A DNA stretch of 64,000 bases from an uncultured Eubacterium sp. (GCA_910584245.1 CAJTZF010000014.1:10049-74048); one strand, 5' to 3'; counted from the first letter of the stretch, positions 8,515 to 17,933 are shown. A program made the numbers and translations. Notes: generated by a model from the letters alone, not told the origin.

Positions 8515-9852
8515 TTGGCAAAAGATTTGACGAGAGGAGAAGTTCGTCCGGTACTGTGGGCCTTTACCATTCCCATGTTTGTGAGTGTGGTGTTCCAGCA
8601 ATTGTATAATATAGCGGATAGCGCGATTGCAGGTAAGTTTGCCGGGGAGAAGGCATTGGCGGCAGTAGGGGCGTCCTATCCGATTACGATGATTTTCATG
8701 GCGGTTGCGATTGGCTGCAACATCGGCTGCGCCGTCGTTATATCCGGCTATTTTGGAGCTGGGGATATACGCAGGATGAAGACCGCGGTATCGACGACGG
8801 TTATTGCCAGCGGCATATTAGCAGCGATTCTTACGCTCGCGGGTCTTTTGCTGTCCGCACCGCTTCTGAGGCTGGTTCACACCCCTCAGGATATTTTTGG
8901 CGAGGGGGATTTGTATTTAAAGATTTATATTGCAGGGTTATTGTTTGTATTTTTGTATAATGTAGCGACTGGGATATTTACTTCACTGGGCGACTCGCGG
9001 ACGCCGTTATATTTTTTGATCGGGTCTTCGCTGGGAAATATCGCTCTGGATTTATTGTTTGTCATCGTATTTAAGTGGGGAGTCGCAGGCGTGGGCTGGG
9101 CAACCTTTATCGCGCAGGGAGTGGCGTGTGTGCTAGCTCTTATTACACTGTTCCGGAAGATAATAAAAATGCCCTCGGGGCGTGGGAAAATTATGCTGTA
9201 TTCCCACTCGATGTTTCAGAAAATATGCAGAATTGCCGTTCCAAGCATATTACAGCAAAGTTTTGTCTCGGTGGGAAATATTTTTATCCAGAGCCTGGTA
9301 AACAGCTTTGGATCCGGGGTGATTGCGGGGTATTCGGCGGCGGTTAAGCTGAATACGTTTACGATTACATCGTTCACTACGCTGGGGAATGGCCTTTCCA
9401 GTTTTACAGCACAAAATTTAGGGGGAGGGAAGCCGGACCGGGTGCGGAAGGGATTCTTTGCGGGGACAGCGCTTGGGTGGATTATTGCTATTTGCTTTTT
9501 TGTGGTCTTTTTCTTTTTTTCCAATGAGGTATTGCACATATTTATGGAAAACAGTACAGGGGATGCTATTCGCACGGGAACCGCTTTTTTGCGCATTGTA
9601 TCGCCATTTTATCTGGTGATTTCCATAAAGCTCATTGCAGATGGTATGCTGCGGGGGAGCAGTGCGATGCTATATTTTATGACATCCACATTTACAGATC
9701 TTATATTGAGAGTTATTTTGGCCTATATTTTTGCCGGTTTTTTCGGAAGTGTGGGCATATGGATTTCGTGGCCGGTCGGGTGGAGCGTTTCGGCGGTACT
9801 ATCTCTGGTCTTTTATCGAATGGAAATGAAAAAATTGAAGTTGCATGGTTGA
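8515..9852 (+). CDS. MATE-family efflux transporter
   Basis: Twelve-helix multidrug/toxin exporter driven by Na+ or H+, 445 residues. The N-terminal LTRGEVRPVLWAFTIPM and the two-fold repeated membrane domain are typical of the MATE family. The start is TTG at 8515 with AGAAGG upstream. A CobW-type GTPase gene begins 13 bases after its end, so the two may be co-transcribed. Substrate unknown. Confidence 0.92.
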   Translation: MAKDLTRGEVRPVLWAFTIPMFVSVVFQQLYNIADSAIAGKFAGEKALAAVGASYPITMIFMAVAIGCNIGCAVVISGYFGAGDIRRMKTAVSTTVIASGILAAILTLAGLLLSAPLLRLVHTPQDIFGEGDLYLKIYIAGLLFVFLYNVATGIFTSLGDSRTPLYFLIGSSLGNIALDLLFVIVFKWGVAGVGWATFIAQGVACVLALITLFRKIIKMPSGRGKIMLYSHSMFQKICRIAVPSILQQSFVSVGNIFIQSLVNSFGSGVIAGYSAAVKLNTFTITSFTTLGNGLSSFTAQNLGGGKPDRVRKGFFAGTALGWIIAICFFVVFFFFSNEVLHIFMENSTGDAIRTGTAFLRIVSPFYLVISIKLIADGMLRGSSAMLYFMTSTFTDLILRVILAYIFAGFFGSVGIWISWPVGWSVSAVLSLVFYRMEMKKLKLHG

Positions 9853-9865
9853 AAGGAGTAATAAA

Positions 9866-10945
9866 ATGACAAAGATTGATATTGTGTCCGGTTTTTTGGG
9901 GGCCGGAAAGACGACATTGATTAAGAAGCTGATTGAGGAGGCGTTCCAGGGAGAAAAGCTGGTGCTGATTGAGAATGAATTTGGTGAGATTGGCATTGAC
10001 GGTGGATTTTTAAAAGATTCGGGAATTAATATCACGGAAATGAATTCCGGCTGTATTTGTTGTTCCCTTGTGGGAGATTTTGGGACTGCCCTGGGCGAGG
10101 TTTTGGAAAAATACTCCCCGGACCGCATTATCATTGAGCCATCCGGCGTCGGTAAGCTCTCCGATGTGATTAAGGCAGTTATCGGTGTGCGGGACGGTCT
10201 TTCGGAAGGGACTGTAAAGCTGAACAGTTTCGTTACGGTAGCGGATGCTACGAAATGTAAAATGTACATGAAAAATTTTGGTGAGTTTTACAACAACCAG
10301 ATTGAACATGCCGGAACGATTGTGTTGAGCCGTACAGGAAAGATGAAAGAGGACAAGCTGCAAGTATGCTTGGACCTTATCCGCGGGCAGAATGCGGACG
10401 CGGCCATCATTACGACCCCGTGGGAGGAGATTGACGGAAAACAGATTTTAAGTGCGATAGAGAAAGAGAATGACCTGGAGAAGGAGCTTTTAAAGGAGAC
10501 AGAAGTGTGTCCGGAGTGCGGTCATGTATATCATGGCCATCATCACGAGCATGAAGGGGAGTGCAGCTGCGGTCATGACCATGAACATGGACACCATCAT
10601 GAGCATGAAGGGGAATGTAGCTGTGGTCATGACCATGAACACGGACACCATCATGCTGATGATATATTTGCCAGCATTGGTATAGAGACGGCGCATAAAT
10701 ACACGGAAGCGGAGTTAAGTGGAATTTTAGAGAAGATTGCCGATGAGGAGATGAGCCTCGGGACAGTATTGAGATCCAAAGGAATTGTAGCATCGGATGG
10801 GGGCGAGTGGTTCCATTTCGACCTTGTTCCAGGCGAATATGAAATCCGGCGGGGAAGCGCGGATTATACAGGAAGAATTTGTGTCATCGGAGCCGGATTA
10901 GACGAAGCGGGGTTGAAGCAATTGTTTACTGGTGCCAGCAGGTAA
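9866..10945 (+). CDS. CobW/COG0523-family GTPase with His/Cys-rich metal-binding repeats
   Basis: G3E-family P-loop GTPase, likely a metallochaperone or metal insertase. Motifs are Walker A GFLGAGKTTLIK, the metal-binding CICC in NSGCICCSLVGDF, and a switch region. Residues about 223-262 carry two perfect copies of an 18-residue His/Glu/Cys unit plus the start of a third, preceded by a CPEC pair. The C-terminal CobW_C-like domain follows. Zinc is the most likely metal, by analogy with ZNG1/YciC-type proteins, but nickel or cobalt is possible. ATG 9866 follows GAAAGGAG; ATG 9845 would overlap the MATE gene and has no ribosome binding site. A second GTPase gene follows after 19 bases. Confidence 0.88.
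   Translation: MTKIDIVSGFLGAGKTTLIKKLIEEAFQGEKLVLIENEFGEIGIDGGFLKDSGINITEMNSGCICCSLVGDFGTALGEVLEKYSPDRIIIEPSGVGKLSDVIKAVIGVRDGLSEGTVKLNSFVTVADATKCKMYMKNFGEFYNNQIEHAGTIVLSRTGKMKEDKLQVCLDLIRGQNADAAIITTPWEEIDGKQILSAIEKENDLEKELLKETEVCPECGHVYHGHHHEHEGECSCGHDHEHGHHHEHEGECSCGHDHEHGHHHADDIFASIGIETAHKYTEAELSGILEKIADEEMSLGTVLRSKGIVASDGGEWFHFDLVPGEYEIRRGSADYTGRICVIGAGLDEAGLKQLFTGASR
10535..10642 (+). repeat. Two tandem 54-bp units coding the His-rich metal-binding repeat
   Basis: Each 54-base unit encodes GHHHEHEGECSCGHDHEH. The copies at 10535-10588 and 10589-10642 give identical peptides and differ only at synonymous positions; a third copy starts at 10643 and stops after GHHH. This is an in-frame protein repeat that can expand or contract, not a mobile repeat. 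Confidence 0.9.
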
Positions 10946-10964
10946 AGACGGAAGGGGGCCGATT

Positions 10965-11918
10965 ATGTTTGGCAAAAAGGAAATACCGGTATATTTGTTT
11001 ACCGGGCTTCTGGAGAGTGGAAAAACGACATGTATTCAGGAAGTGATTGAAGAGGGGAATTTTTCAGATGGCGCAAAAACCTTGTTTCTTATGTGCGAGG
11101 AGGGAGAACACGAGATCGACGATCCGCTCCTTATGGAAAACCGCATTTCTGCTGTTGTGATAGAGGATTCGGATGAATTTACCGAGGACGCTTGCAAAAA
11201 GCTTCAGGAAAAGTATAAGCCGGATCGAATTGTAATTGAGTACAACGGCATGTGGGATATGGAAGAATTGTTTGGCGAAATTCTGCCGGAAAACTGGTTT
11301 GTCGTTCAGACGTTTACGACGGTAAATGCACAGACGTATCAAGTATACAGCAATAATATGAAGCCGCTTTTGATGGCGCATTTCCAGATGTCTGATTTGG
11401 TTATTTTCAATCGGTGTGCGGATGATTTTGACAAGCCGTCGGCCAGAAGAAGTGTGAAAGCGATTAACCGGAGGGCTCAAGTCCTCTTTGAAGCGGAGGA
11501 CGGGTCCGTGGTAAGTAATCTGGATGAAACGCTTCCCTATGATATCAATGCCGCGTCGATTTTCATTGAAGACGACGATTTTGGACTGTGGTATTTGGAT
11601 ATGAGTGAACATCCAGAAAGATATGTTGGAAAAACGATCACATTTAAGGGACAGGTTTACCGCAGCCGGACATATCCAAAAGATGCGTTTGTGCCGGCGC
11701 GGAAAGCAATGACGTGCTGTGAGGACGACATTGCTAAAATCGGATTTATGTGCCACTACCCCGATGCGTCGCAATATGCTGCTGATTCGTGGGTTAGCGT
11801 CACAGTGAAAGTTAAGATGCAGAAGAGCCGCAAACACGAGGGGGAATTTCCCGTGCTGTATGCGGACAGCGTGGAGCCGGCAGAGCCGCCAGAAGAGGAA
11901 GTCGTTTATTTTGGGTGA
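10965..11918 (+). CDS. CobW-like GTPase fused to a DUF1980/YcgQ-like C-terminal domain
   Basis: 317 residues. The N-terminal half is a CobW-type P-loop domain with a variant Walker A, GLLESGKTTCIQ, and no CxCC metal motif. The C-terminal third (from about residue 225), with KTITFKGQVYRSRTYP, PARKAMTCCEDD and GFMCHYPD, resembles the DUF1980/TIGR03943 proteins that accompany YraQ-like permeases and GTPases in Firmicutes. No permease gene is adjacent here. ATG 10965 follows GAAGGGGG; ATG 10932 would overlap the preceding gene. With the GTPase just upstream it likely forms a two-gene metal-trafficking unit. Role inferred from family and context. Confidence 0.75.
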   Translation: MFGKKEIPVYLFTGLLESGKTTCIQEVIEEGNFSDGAKTLFLMCEEGEHEIDDPLLMENRISAVVIEDSDEFTEDACKKLQEKYKPDRIVIEYNGMWDMEELFGEILPENWFVVQTFTTVNAQTYQVYSNNMKPLLMAHFQMSDLVIFNRCADDFDKPSARRSVKAINRRAQVLFEAEDGSVVSNLDETLPYDINAASIFIEDDDFGLWYLDMSEHPERYVGKTITFKGQVYRSRTYPKDAFVPARKAMTCCEDDIAKIGFMCHYPDASQYAADSWVSVTVKVKMQKSRKHEGEFPVLYADSVEPAEPPEEEVVYFG

Positions 11919-11979
11919 GGATGGGGTTAAAACTCTAAATAGTCCAGGAGGTTTTCTAATATAAAGGTATCTTGTAGAT

Positions 11980-12010
11980 AAAATCCGGGGTGTTTACCTC
12001 GGATTTTTCT
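11980..12010 (+). terminator. Intrinsic terminator after the GTPase pair
   Basis: AAAATCCG (11980-11987) pairs with CGGATTTT (12000-12007), followed by TTCTT. It closes the MATE-GTPase unit before the restriction-modification island. Confidence 0.8.
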
Positions 12011-12144
12011 TGTTATGAGTAATTTAAAACCATAAAAAGGCATGGAAAATAGGAAAAGGGTATGTTAAAATAATAAATAGTATTTTGTTTTTATAAAATG
12101 GATAGCTTCCTGATAGGTAAAGTATTAGTTTTAGGAGAGATACA

Positions 12145-13320
12145 ATGAGAAAATTTACACATATTGATTGTTTTAGTGGTCCAGGTGGATTTTGTACAGG
12201 GTTGCATGCAGCTGGTTTTGAAACTTTGGTTGCGATTGAATATATAAGAAGTTGTTGTGAGACTTATAGTAAAAACCATCCAGAGGTTCATGTGATTAAT
12301 GATGACATTAGAAATGTAAAAAGTAAAGATATAGAAAAATTTATTCCAGCAGGGGGGGTGGATTTGGTTACTTCTGGAATGCCTTGCGAAACATTTTCAA
12401 CTGCGGGAAATACGTCAAGGTCTTTTTATGATGATAGGCAATTTTTGTTTAGAGAAGGTATACGAATTGCAGAAATTACAAAAGCAAAAATGATTTTATT
12501 TGAAAATGTTCCTGGGATAACGACAAAAACAGTGTCAAAAGGAAGTAAGAAATTGATTATAGACGTGTTGATAAAAGAGTTAGAGGAGGCGGGATATGTA
12601 AATCATGAGAGCTATATTTTAGATTCAACTAATTATGGGGTTCCACAACGAAGAAAACGTTTTTTTGTTTTAGCTTTAAGGAATAAGTGTGAGTTGTCCC
12701 CTCCTCTGCCTAATGAGTTTAGACCTGCAAATGTTAGGGATGCATTTATTGATTTACCTAATGTTATCGCAAATTCAGGCAAGGAAGGGAAAAATTATTT
12801 GAAAAGGACAAGTACGTATTCTGAATTAATGCGTAATGATGAATTTTGGAAGAGGGATTTCAATAGTGATGGAATCACATATCAAACACCAATGAAACAT
12901 AGAAGCACTACCTTAGAGAGATTTTCGTTGCTAAAACAAGGAGAAAGTCTGAAGGATTTATTTGAAAGATATCAAGGAGATGAAAGAAGGGAAATGCAGG
13001 AAAGAAGAGTGTTACCAAAAAAAATGTTTATAAAACGTAATTACAGATTGATTGATAAAGAGCCATCTCCCACAGTAACGTCACATTGTTTAGACGAATT
13101 TGTACATCCAAAGTTTGATAGGGCCCTAACTGTCCGAGAGTGTGCGAGATTACAGAGTTTTCCGGATTCATATGATTTTGTGGGCGGACCATATTTAGTT
13201 CCGCATTTAGATCGGACGGTACAAGATAAGTATGAACAAATTGGTGATGCAGTTCCTCCATTGTTAGCGTATGCATGGGGAAAGCAAATAATAAAGATAC
13301 TTGAAAATTTGAACGTGTAG
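12145..13320 (+). CDS. DNA (cytosine-5-)-methyltransferase of a type II R-M system
   Basis: Transfers a methyl group from SAM to C5 of cytosine in a specific site, protecting host DNA from the nuclease coded just downstream. The 391 residues show the C5-MTase order: motif I DCFSGPGGFCTGL, motif IV GMPCETFSTAG with the catalytic Pro-Cys, motif VI FENVPGI, motif VIII QRRKRFFVLAL, a target-recognition region, and motifs IX-X ending QIGDAVPPLLAYA. AGGAGA precedes the start. Base composition is clearly more AT-rich than the genes at either side, which suggests horizontal acquisition. The target site cannot be read directly. Confidence 0.93.
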   Translation: MRKFTHIDCFSGPGGFCTGLHAAGFETLVAIEYIRSCCETYSKNHPEVHVINDDIRNVKSKDIEKFIPAGGVDLVTSGMPCETFSTAGNTSRSFYDDRQFLFREGIRIAEITKAKMILFENVPGITTKTVSKGSKKLIIDVLIKELEEAGYVNHESYILDSTNYGVPQRRKRFFVLALRNKCELSPPLPNEFRPANVRDAFIDLPNVIANSGKEGKNYLKRTSTYSELMRNDEFWKRDFNSDGITYQTPMKHRSTTLERFSLLKQGESLKDLFERYQGDERREMQERRVLPKKMFIKRNYRLIDKEPSPTVTSHCLDEFVHPKFDRALTVRECARLQSFPDSYDFVGGPYLVPHLDRTVQDKYEQIGDAVPPLLAYAWGKQIIKILENLNV

Positions 13321-13330
13321 GAGAAAAGGT

Positions 13331-14203
13331 ATGGAAGAAACGGTAGATTACAAATTGTTTTGTAAAAGTAAATACTCCGATCTGTATTTGAAAAGGTATG
13401 TTCAGTATTTACGTGGAAGAGATTCTATAAATGCTAAAAAATCAAGTGAAAGGTTAGCGCAGCATGAGGCAATGTTGGAAACTTTTCAAGAAGCATATGA
13501 AAAATATAAGAATGTTGTGAATGCTGCACAAGTATGGAATGCTATATATAATGTACATTTGCGGAGAAAGGCAAAGATTGGGGATTTGTCTGAACTGAAT
13601 GAAACTATAATTGAAAATATTATTTCAGCTGCCCAGAGTTGGAAAAAATGCAGTGGTCATGTGTTTGAGGATTACATTGTTCAATCTACATTAGAAAGGT
13701 TGAGAGAATATCATATTCAATTGGTTTTGCAAAAGAAATTGACACAAATGCTAAGAAAGGGAGAAATTGGGAATGAAAGTGAAGATCAACTAGACAAACT
13801 AGCTAAAAGTGACGATTTTGATATTTATGCGCTTGTCGATTTTAACGGTATGAATTATGTATTTGGTTGTATACAGGCAAAAACAAGTATTAGAGACAGA
13901 GTAGGAAGAGACAGGGATTTTTCTATTCCTGTTATGGAAAAACACTTTTGGTCAGTGGCTGTTACATTAGATGGGCAATATTTAGCGATGCCCAAATTTG
14001 AACATATGGTTAATGGTGGTGGAGAGACACAATATGAAGAAAATGGCTGGCACGGGATGTATGCGATGTCAAACGTGGTAAGTAATGATAGGATATATTA
14101 TGATAAAGATTTGGAACTTTTGATAGAACATTCAAGACAGGCAGCGCAAAAGTTTATTTCAGCACGCCAGCGTTTTGATCGGTATTGGAAAGCAGTATAT
14201 TAA
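13331..14203 (+). CDS. Type II restriction endonuclease, probably CCGG-family (BsaWI/AgeI-like)
   Basis: 290 residues, coded between a C5-cytosine methyltransferase and Vsr, which makes a restriction role very likely. A PD-(D/E)XK-like core can be traced: acidic residues in KSDDFDIYALVDFNG followed by GCIQAKTSIRDRVGRD. The lysine and the Arg/Asp spacing after it recall the CCGG-recognising nucleases (BsaWI, AgeI, NgoMIV, Cfr10I). Specificity for a CCGG-core site is an inference from that resemblance. It starts 10 bases after the methyltransferase and is equally AT-rich. It could be another PD-(D/E)XK type II enzyme. Confidence 0.7.
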   Translation: MEETVDYKLFCKSKYSDLYLKRYVQYLRGRDSINAKKSSERLAQHEAMLETFQEAYEKYKNVVNAAQVWNAIYNVHLRRKAKIGDLSELNETIIENIISAAQSWKKCSGHVFEDYIVQSTLERLREYHIQLVLQKKLTQMLRKGEIGNESEDQLDKLAKSDDFDIYALVDFNGMNYVFGCIQAKTSIRDRVGRDRDFSIPVMEKHFWSVAVTLDGQYLAMPKFEHMVNGGGETQYEENGWHGMYAMSNVVSNDRIYYDKDLELLIEHSRQAAQKFISARQRFDRYWKAVY

Positions 14204-14231
14204 AGAGATGGATGTATGGAGGTGATCGCTG

Positions 14232-14669
14232 ATGGATGTGCTATCAAAGGAGCAGAGAAGAAAAAATATGCAAAAAATAAAAGGGAGAGATACATCTATT
14301 GAACTTTTATTGAGGAAAGCATTATGGGAAAAAGGATATCGATATAGAAAAAATTATAGAAAACTGCCAGGTTCTCCAGACATTGTTTTGACTAAATATA
14401 AAATAGCTATATTTTGTGATGGTGAATTTTTTCATGGAAAGGATTGGGAAAGGTTAAGAGCTCGTCTTGAAAAGGGGGATAAAGGTGAATACTGGATTAC
14501 TAAGATTTCAAGGAATATGCAACGGGATAGTGAAATAAATGGGAAATTACTATGTATGGGGTGGAAGGTTTTAAGATTTTGGGGAGATGATATAAAGAAG
14601 CATACATATGAATGTGTAAAGACTATAGAGGAAGCTGTGTTTGAATATATTGTTGGTGTACCATTATAG
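14232..14669 (+). CDS. vsr: Very short patch repair endonuclease (Vsr)
   Basis: Nicks 5' to the T of T:G mismatches that arise when 5-methylcytosine deaminates, starting very short patch repair. The 145 residues match Vsr: MQKIKGRDTSIELLLRKALW at the N-terminus, KLPGSPDIVLTKYKIAIFCDG around the active-site Asp, and FFHGKDW with a conserved His. GGAGGTGATCGCTG gives a strong ribosome binding site. It is the third gene of the R-M unit, and its presence agrees with the methyltransferase producing 5mC. Confidence 0.93.
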   Translation: MDVLSKEQRRKNMQKIKGRDTSIELLLRKALWEKGYRYRKNYRKLPGSPDIVLTKYKIAIFCDGEFFHGKDWERLRARLEKGDKGEYWITKISRNMQRDSEINGKLLCMGWKVLRFWGDDIKKHTYECVKTIEEAVFEYIVGVPL

Positions 14670-14696
14670 AAGAATATAATTTGTCAAGGAGGAAGA

Positions 14697-15749
14697 ATGA
14701 AGAAAGCGTTTTTATGGAGGAAGGGGTTCGTAGCTTTAGTTATTCTGTCTGCCCTGGTTTGCCCGCAGCTAATACCGGCCACAGCGGCGGCGCGGGTTAC
14801 AACGATTACGATTAGCGCTGCCGGTGACTGTACATTTGGGTCTGACCGGATTACGTCTGCTTCGGTTAATTTTGACGCCGTGTACCGCAGACAAAAGAAG
14901 CCCTCGTATTTTTTTAAGAGGGTAAAACGGTTTTTTCAACGGGATGATCTTTCGATCGTTAATTTTGAGGGAACGCTCACGAAGCGCTCGACGAGAGCAG
15001 ATAAAAAATACGCATTTAAAGGGGATCCAAGTTATGTCAATATTTTGAGAAAGGGTTCTATTGAGGCGGTCGCCTTTGCTAATAATCACTGCCGTGATTT
15101 TGGAGAGGGGAGTTATATGGATACGGCCGATTGTTTCAAAAAAAACGGAATCGTCTATTCTTCCGGTTCCAAGGTAGGGATTTACAAGGCGAAGGGGAAA
15201 AAGATTGGTATGATTTCGGTTAATGTCCTGGAGGGTGCAGGTTTGGCGCGCCAGCTGATCCAAAAGGGTATGAAGAAACTGCGGGAGAAAAAGGCAGATT
15301 TATTTATCGTCAGCATGCATGCTGGTGTGGAATACCAAGTTACCCCATCGGCGCAGCAAAGGGAAATTGCCCGGTATGCGATTGACCAGGGCGCCAATCT
15401 CGTACTTGGCCATCATCCCCATATTTTGCAAGGCGTGGAGAAATATAAGGGGAGTTATATTGTTTACAGCTTGGGGAATTTCTGCTTCGGCGGAAATTCG
15501 AATCCATCGGATAAGGATACGATGATTTTCCGGCAGACGTTTGTTTTCCGAAAGGGCAGGCTTAAGAAAAAGGAGGGCAGGGCGCAGATTATTCCCTGTT
15601 CGCTTTCCTCGGCGAGCGGCATTAACGATTATCAGCCGACGCCGGCTACGGGCGGGAAGCGGACGAGGATTGTGAAAAAGATAAACCAGATGTGTCGTCC
15701 GTTTCGGCTGGCGGTGCGGGACAAAGACGGAGTGCTCATACCAGACTGA
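14697..15749 (+). CDS. CapA-family (PGA_cap) secreted metallophosphatase-like protein
   Basis: 350 residues with an N-terminal signal sequence (about 1-32) and the CapA fold, a calcineurin-like phosphoesterase relative linked to poly-gamma-glutamate capsule or cell-envelope metabolism. Motifs are AAGDCTFGSD, SIVNFEGTLT, AFANNHCRDFG, VSMHAGVEYQ and VLGHHPHILQGVE. No capBC genes are nearby, so a capsule role is not supported by context. AAGGAGG precedes the start. GC-rich codon use returns here after the R-M island. Confidence 0.88.
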   Translation: MKKAFLWRKGFVALVILSALVCPQLIPATAAARVTTITISAAGDCTFGSDRITSASVNFDAVYRRQKKPSYFFKRVKRFFQRDDLSIVNFEGTLTKRSTRADKKYAFKGDPSYVNILRKGSIEAVAFANNHCRDFGEGSYMDTADCFKKNGIVYSSGSKVGIYKAKGKKIGMISVNVLEGAGLARQLIQKGMKKLREKKADLFIVSMHAGVEYQVTPSAQQREIARYAIDQGANLVLGHHPHILQGVEKYKGSYIVYSLGNFCFGGNSNPSDKDTMIFRQTFVFRKGRLKKKEGRAQIIPCSLSSASGINDYQPTPATGGKRTRIVKKINQMCRPFRLAVRDKDGVLIPD

Positions 15750-15790
15750 CATGCCGCTTTCGGCGGCGGGAAGTGAAAAGGTGATTTTTT

Positions 15791-17917
15791 ATGATAAAAA
15801 TTCGGTGCGTCGTGGAGCGCATCACTTATCAGAATGCTGAAAATGGATATACGGTGCTGAAAGCCAAAGTGAAAGGATACGATGACCTGGTAGCCATAGT
15901 CGGAAACTTACTCGATGTTAATGTGGGTTCGGTTCTTTTGATTGATGGGAATTGGAAAGTGGATGCGAAATATGGCAGACAGTTTATGGCGGACAAGTGG
16001 GAGGAGACTCTGCCCGCTACGGTATATGGCATAGAAAAATATTTAGGCAGCGGCCTTATAAAGGGGGTAGGCCCGGCATTTGCGAAACGGATTGTCGCCA
16101 AGTTTGGCACAGATACGATCGCTGTTATTGAGGATGATGTGGAACGTCTTTTGGAAATTGACGGCATCGGAAGAAAGCGTGTCCGCATGATTTGCGACAG
16201 CTGGGAGCAGCAAAAGGAAGTAAAAAATATTATGCTTTTTTTACAGGATCACGGAGTAAGTACTTCCTTTGCGGCAAAGATTTACCGCCAGTACGGGAAT
16301 GAGAGTATTGATAAGGTAAAGGAAAATCCTTTCAGGCTGGCGGATGACATATGGGGGATTGGTTTTAAGACGGCGGATACAATTGCCGCAAAATTAGGGA
16401 TTGAAAAACAGTCCTATATTCGGTTGCGGAGCGGTATTATGTATGCGCTCAGCGAGCTGGGGAATGCGGGCCATGTTTTCTCGCGGAGGAAACAGCTTTT
16501 GTCCAAGGCGGCCGAATTACTTGAAGCGGAAGAAGAGTTTATCATTATGACGATGGATCAGATGATAAAGGATGAGGATCTGATTGTGGAGGACGATGCG
16601 GTTTACTTGCCTCCCTTTTATTATTCGGAGCTTGGAACGGCCCGAAAGCTTCGAAAGCTGGCGGCAGAACCTGTAGCGGACGGCATGCCGGCGGACATTG
16701 ATGTGGCCCGGATAGAAAAATCTGTGCACATGCAGTATGATGAGGTTCAGGCAGATGCCATAAGGCATGCGGCGAAGTCAAAGGTAATGATACTTACCGG
16801 CGGTCCCGGGACGGGGAAGACAACGGCGACGCAGGGGATTATCGCAGCATATCAGAAGTTTGGACTGCGGATTTTGCTGGCAGCGCCCACAGGGCGGGCC
16901 GCTAAGCGGATGACGGAAGCTACCGGCCTGGAGGCGAAGACGATACACCGTCTGCTGGCATACAAGCCGCCGGACGGTTACCAGAGAAAGGAAGATAGCC
17001 CGCTTGAGGGGGATGTGTTAATTGTAGACGAGTGTTCCATGATCGACATTGTGCTCATGAACAGCCTGCTTAAGGCAATTCCGCCTAGCATGCGGCTGAT
17101 TTTGGTGGGGGATACCGACCAGCTGCCGTCGGTTGGAGCGGGGAATGTTTTGCGTGATATTATAGATTCAGAACGATTTCCCGTTATTCGTCTGACGAAA
17201 ATATTTCGTCAGGCGCAGACCAGCCGTATTATTATGAATGCCCATCGTATCAATGCCGGTCAGATGCCGGATATTTCTAACGGTAATCGGGCGGACTTCT
17301 TTTTCATTGAAAAGGAGACGCCGGAAGAGGCGGTGGAAGAGATTGTACGCCTGGTGAAAGGAAATCTGCCGAGATATTATAAAATTCCGGCGTCCCAGAT
17401 TCAAGTGCTGACGCCGATGCAGCGCGGTGTGGCGGGAGCAGCCAATCTAAACTTGGAATTGCAGCAGGCACTCAATTCAGAGGGGGTGGGACTTCGCAGA
17501 AGCGGATTTATTTACCGCTCGGAGGATAAGGTGATGCAAATTAAAAATAACTATGATAAGGATGTATTTAACGGTGATATCGGTGTGATCCGGTTTGTAA
17601 ATAGGGAGGACCGCACGCTGTCCGTGGATTTTGAGGGAAGAGAGATCACATATGAGGCGTCAGAGCTGGATGAGCTCACACTCGCCTATGCGACTACGAT
17701 ACACAAGTCGCAAGGATCCGAGTACCCCATTGTGGTCATGCCGGTATTGATGAATCATTATGTAATGCTTCAGAGGAATTTGATTTATACAGGCGTTACA
17801 AGGGCAAAGCGTATATTAGTTATTGTGGGGACAAGAAAGGCGCTTGCTTACGCCGTGCGGAAGGTAACGGTGGCAGAACGAAATTCTATGTTGAGGGAAC
17901 GACTGGCAGAGTATTAA
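15791..17917 (+). CDS. recD2: RecD2-type SF1B DNA helicase
   Basis: 5'-3' DNA helicase of the RecD2 family found in bacteria without RecBCD partners; acts in recombination and replication-linked repair. The 708 residues have an N-terminal OB-like region, tandem helix-hairpin-helix segments (LIKGVGPAFAKRIVAKFG and LLEIDGIGRKRVRMI), Walker A TGGPGTGKTT (about residue 337), Walker B LIVDECSMID and the C-terminal motif VI region YATTIHKSQGSEYP. The last codons overlap the 5' arm of an intrinsic terminator. It forms the left border of the AT-rich block. Confidence 0.94.
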   Translation: MIKIRCVVERITYQNAENGYTVLKAKVKGYDDLVAIVGNLLDVNVGSVLLIDGNWKVDAKYGRQFMADKWEETLPATVYGIEKYLGSGLIKGVGPAFAKRIVAKFGTDTIAVIEDDVERLLEIDGIGRKRVRMICDSWEQQKEVKNIMLFLQDHGVSTSFAAKIYRQYGNESIDKVKENPFRLADDIWGIGFKTADTIAAKLGIEKQSYIRLRSGIMYALSELGNAGHVFSRRKQLLSKAAELLEAEEEFIIMTMDQMIKDEDLIVEDDAVYLPPFYYSELGTARKLRKLAAEPVADGMPADIDVARIEKSVHMQYDEVQADAIRHAAKSKVMILTGGPGTGKTTATQGIIAAYQKFGLRILLAAPTGRAAKRMTEATGLEAKTIHRLLAYKPPDGYQRKEDSPLEGDVLIVDECSMIDIVLMNSLLKAIPPSMRLILVGDTDQLPSVGAGNVLRDIIDSERFPVIRLTKIFRQAQTSRIIMNAHRINAGQMPDISNGNRADFFFIEKETPEEAVEEIVRLVKGNLPRYYKIPASQIQVLTPMQRGVAGAANLNLELQQALNSEGVGLRRSGFIYRSEDKVMQIKNNYDKDVFNGDIGVIRFVNREDRTLSVDFEGREITYEASELDELTLAYATTIHKSQGSEYPIVVMPVLMNHYVMLQRNLIYTGVTRAKRILVIVGTRKALAYAVRKVTVAERNSMLRERLAEY

Positions 17918-17933
17918 GCTCTGCCAGTTTTTG
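17902..17933 (+). terminator. Intrinsic terminator overlapping the recD2 stop codon
   Basis: ACTGGCAGAG (17902-17911) pairs perfectly with CTCTGCCAGT (17919-17928) and is followed by a T-run. It ends the ancestral backbone transcript at the left edge of the accessory block. Confidence 0.88.

Noticed and set aside
10535..10642. CRISPR-like or satellite repeat
   Set aside because: The two 54-base units are contiguous without spacers, in frame, and encode the His-rich segment of a GTPase.
11064..11837. 257-codon open frame antisense to the second GTPase
   Set aside because: Shadow frame; the plus-strand gene has clear motifs and a good ribosome binding site.
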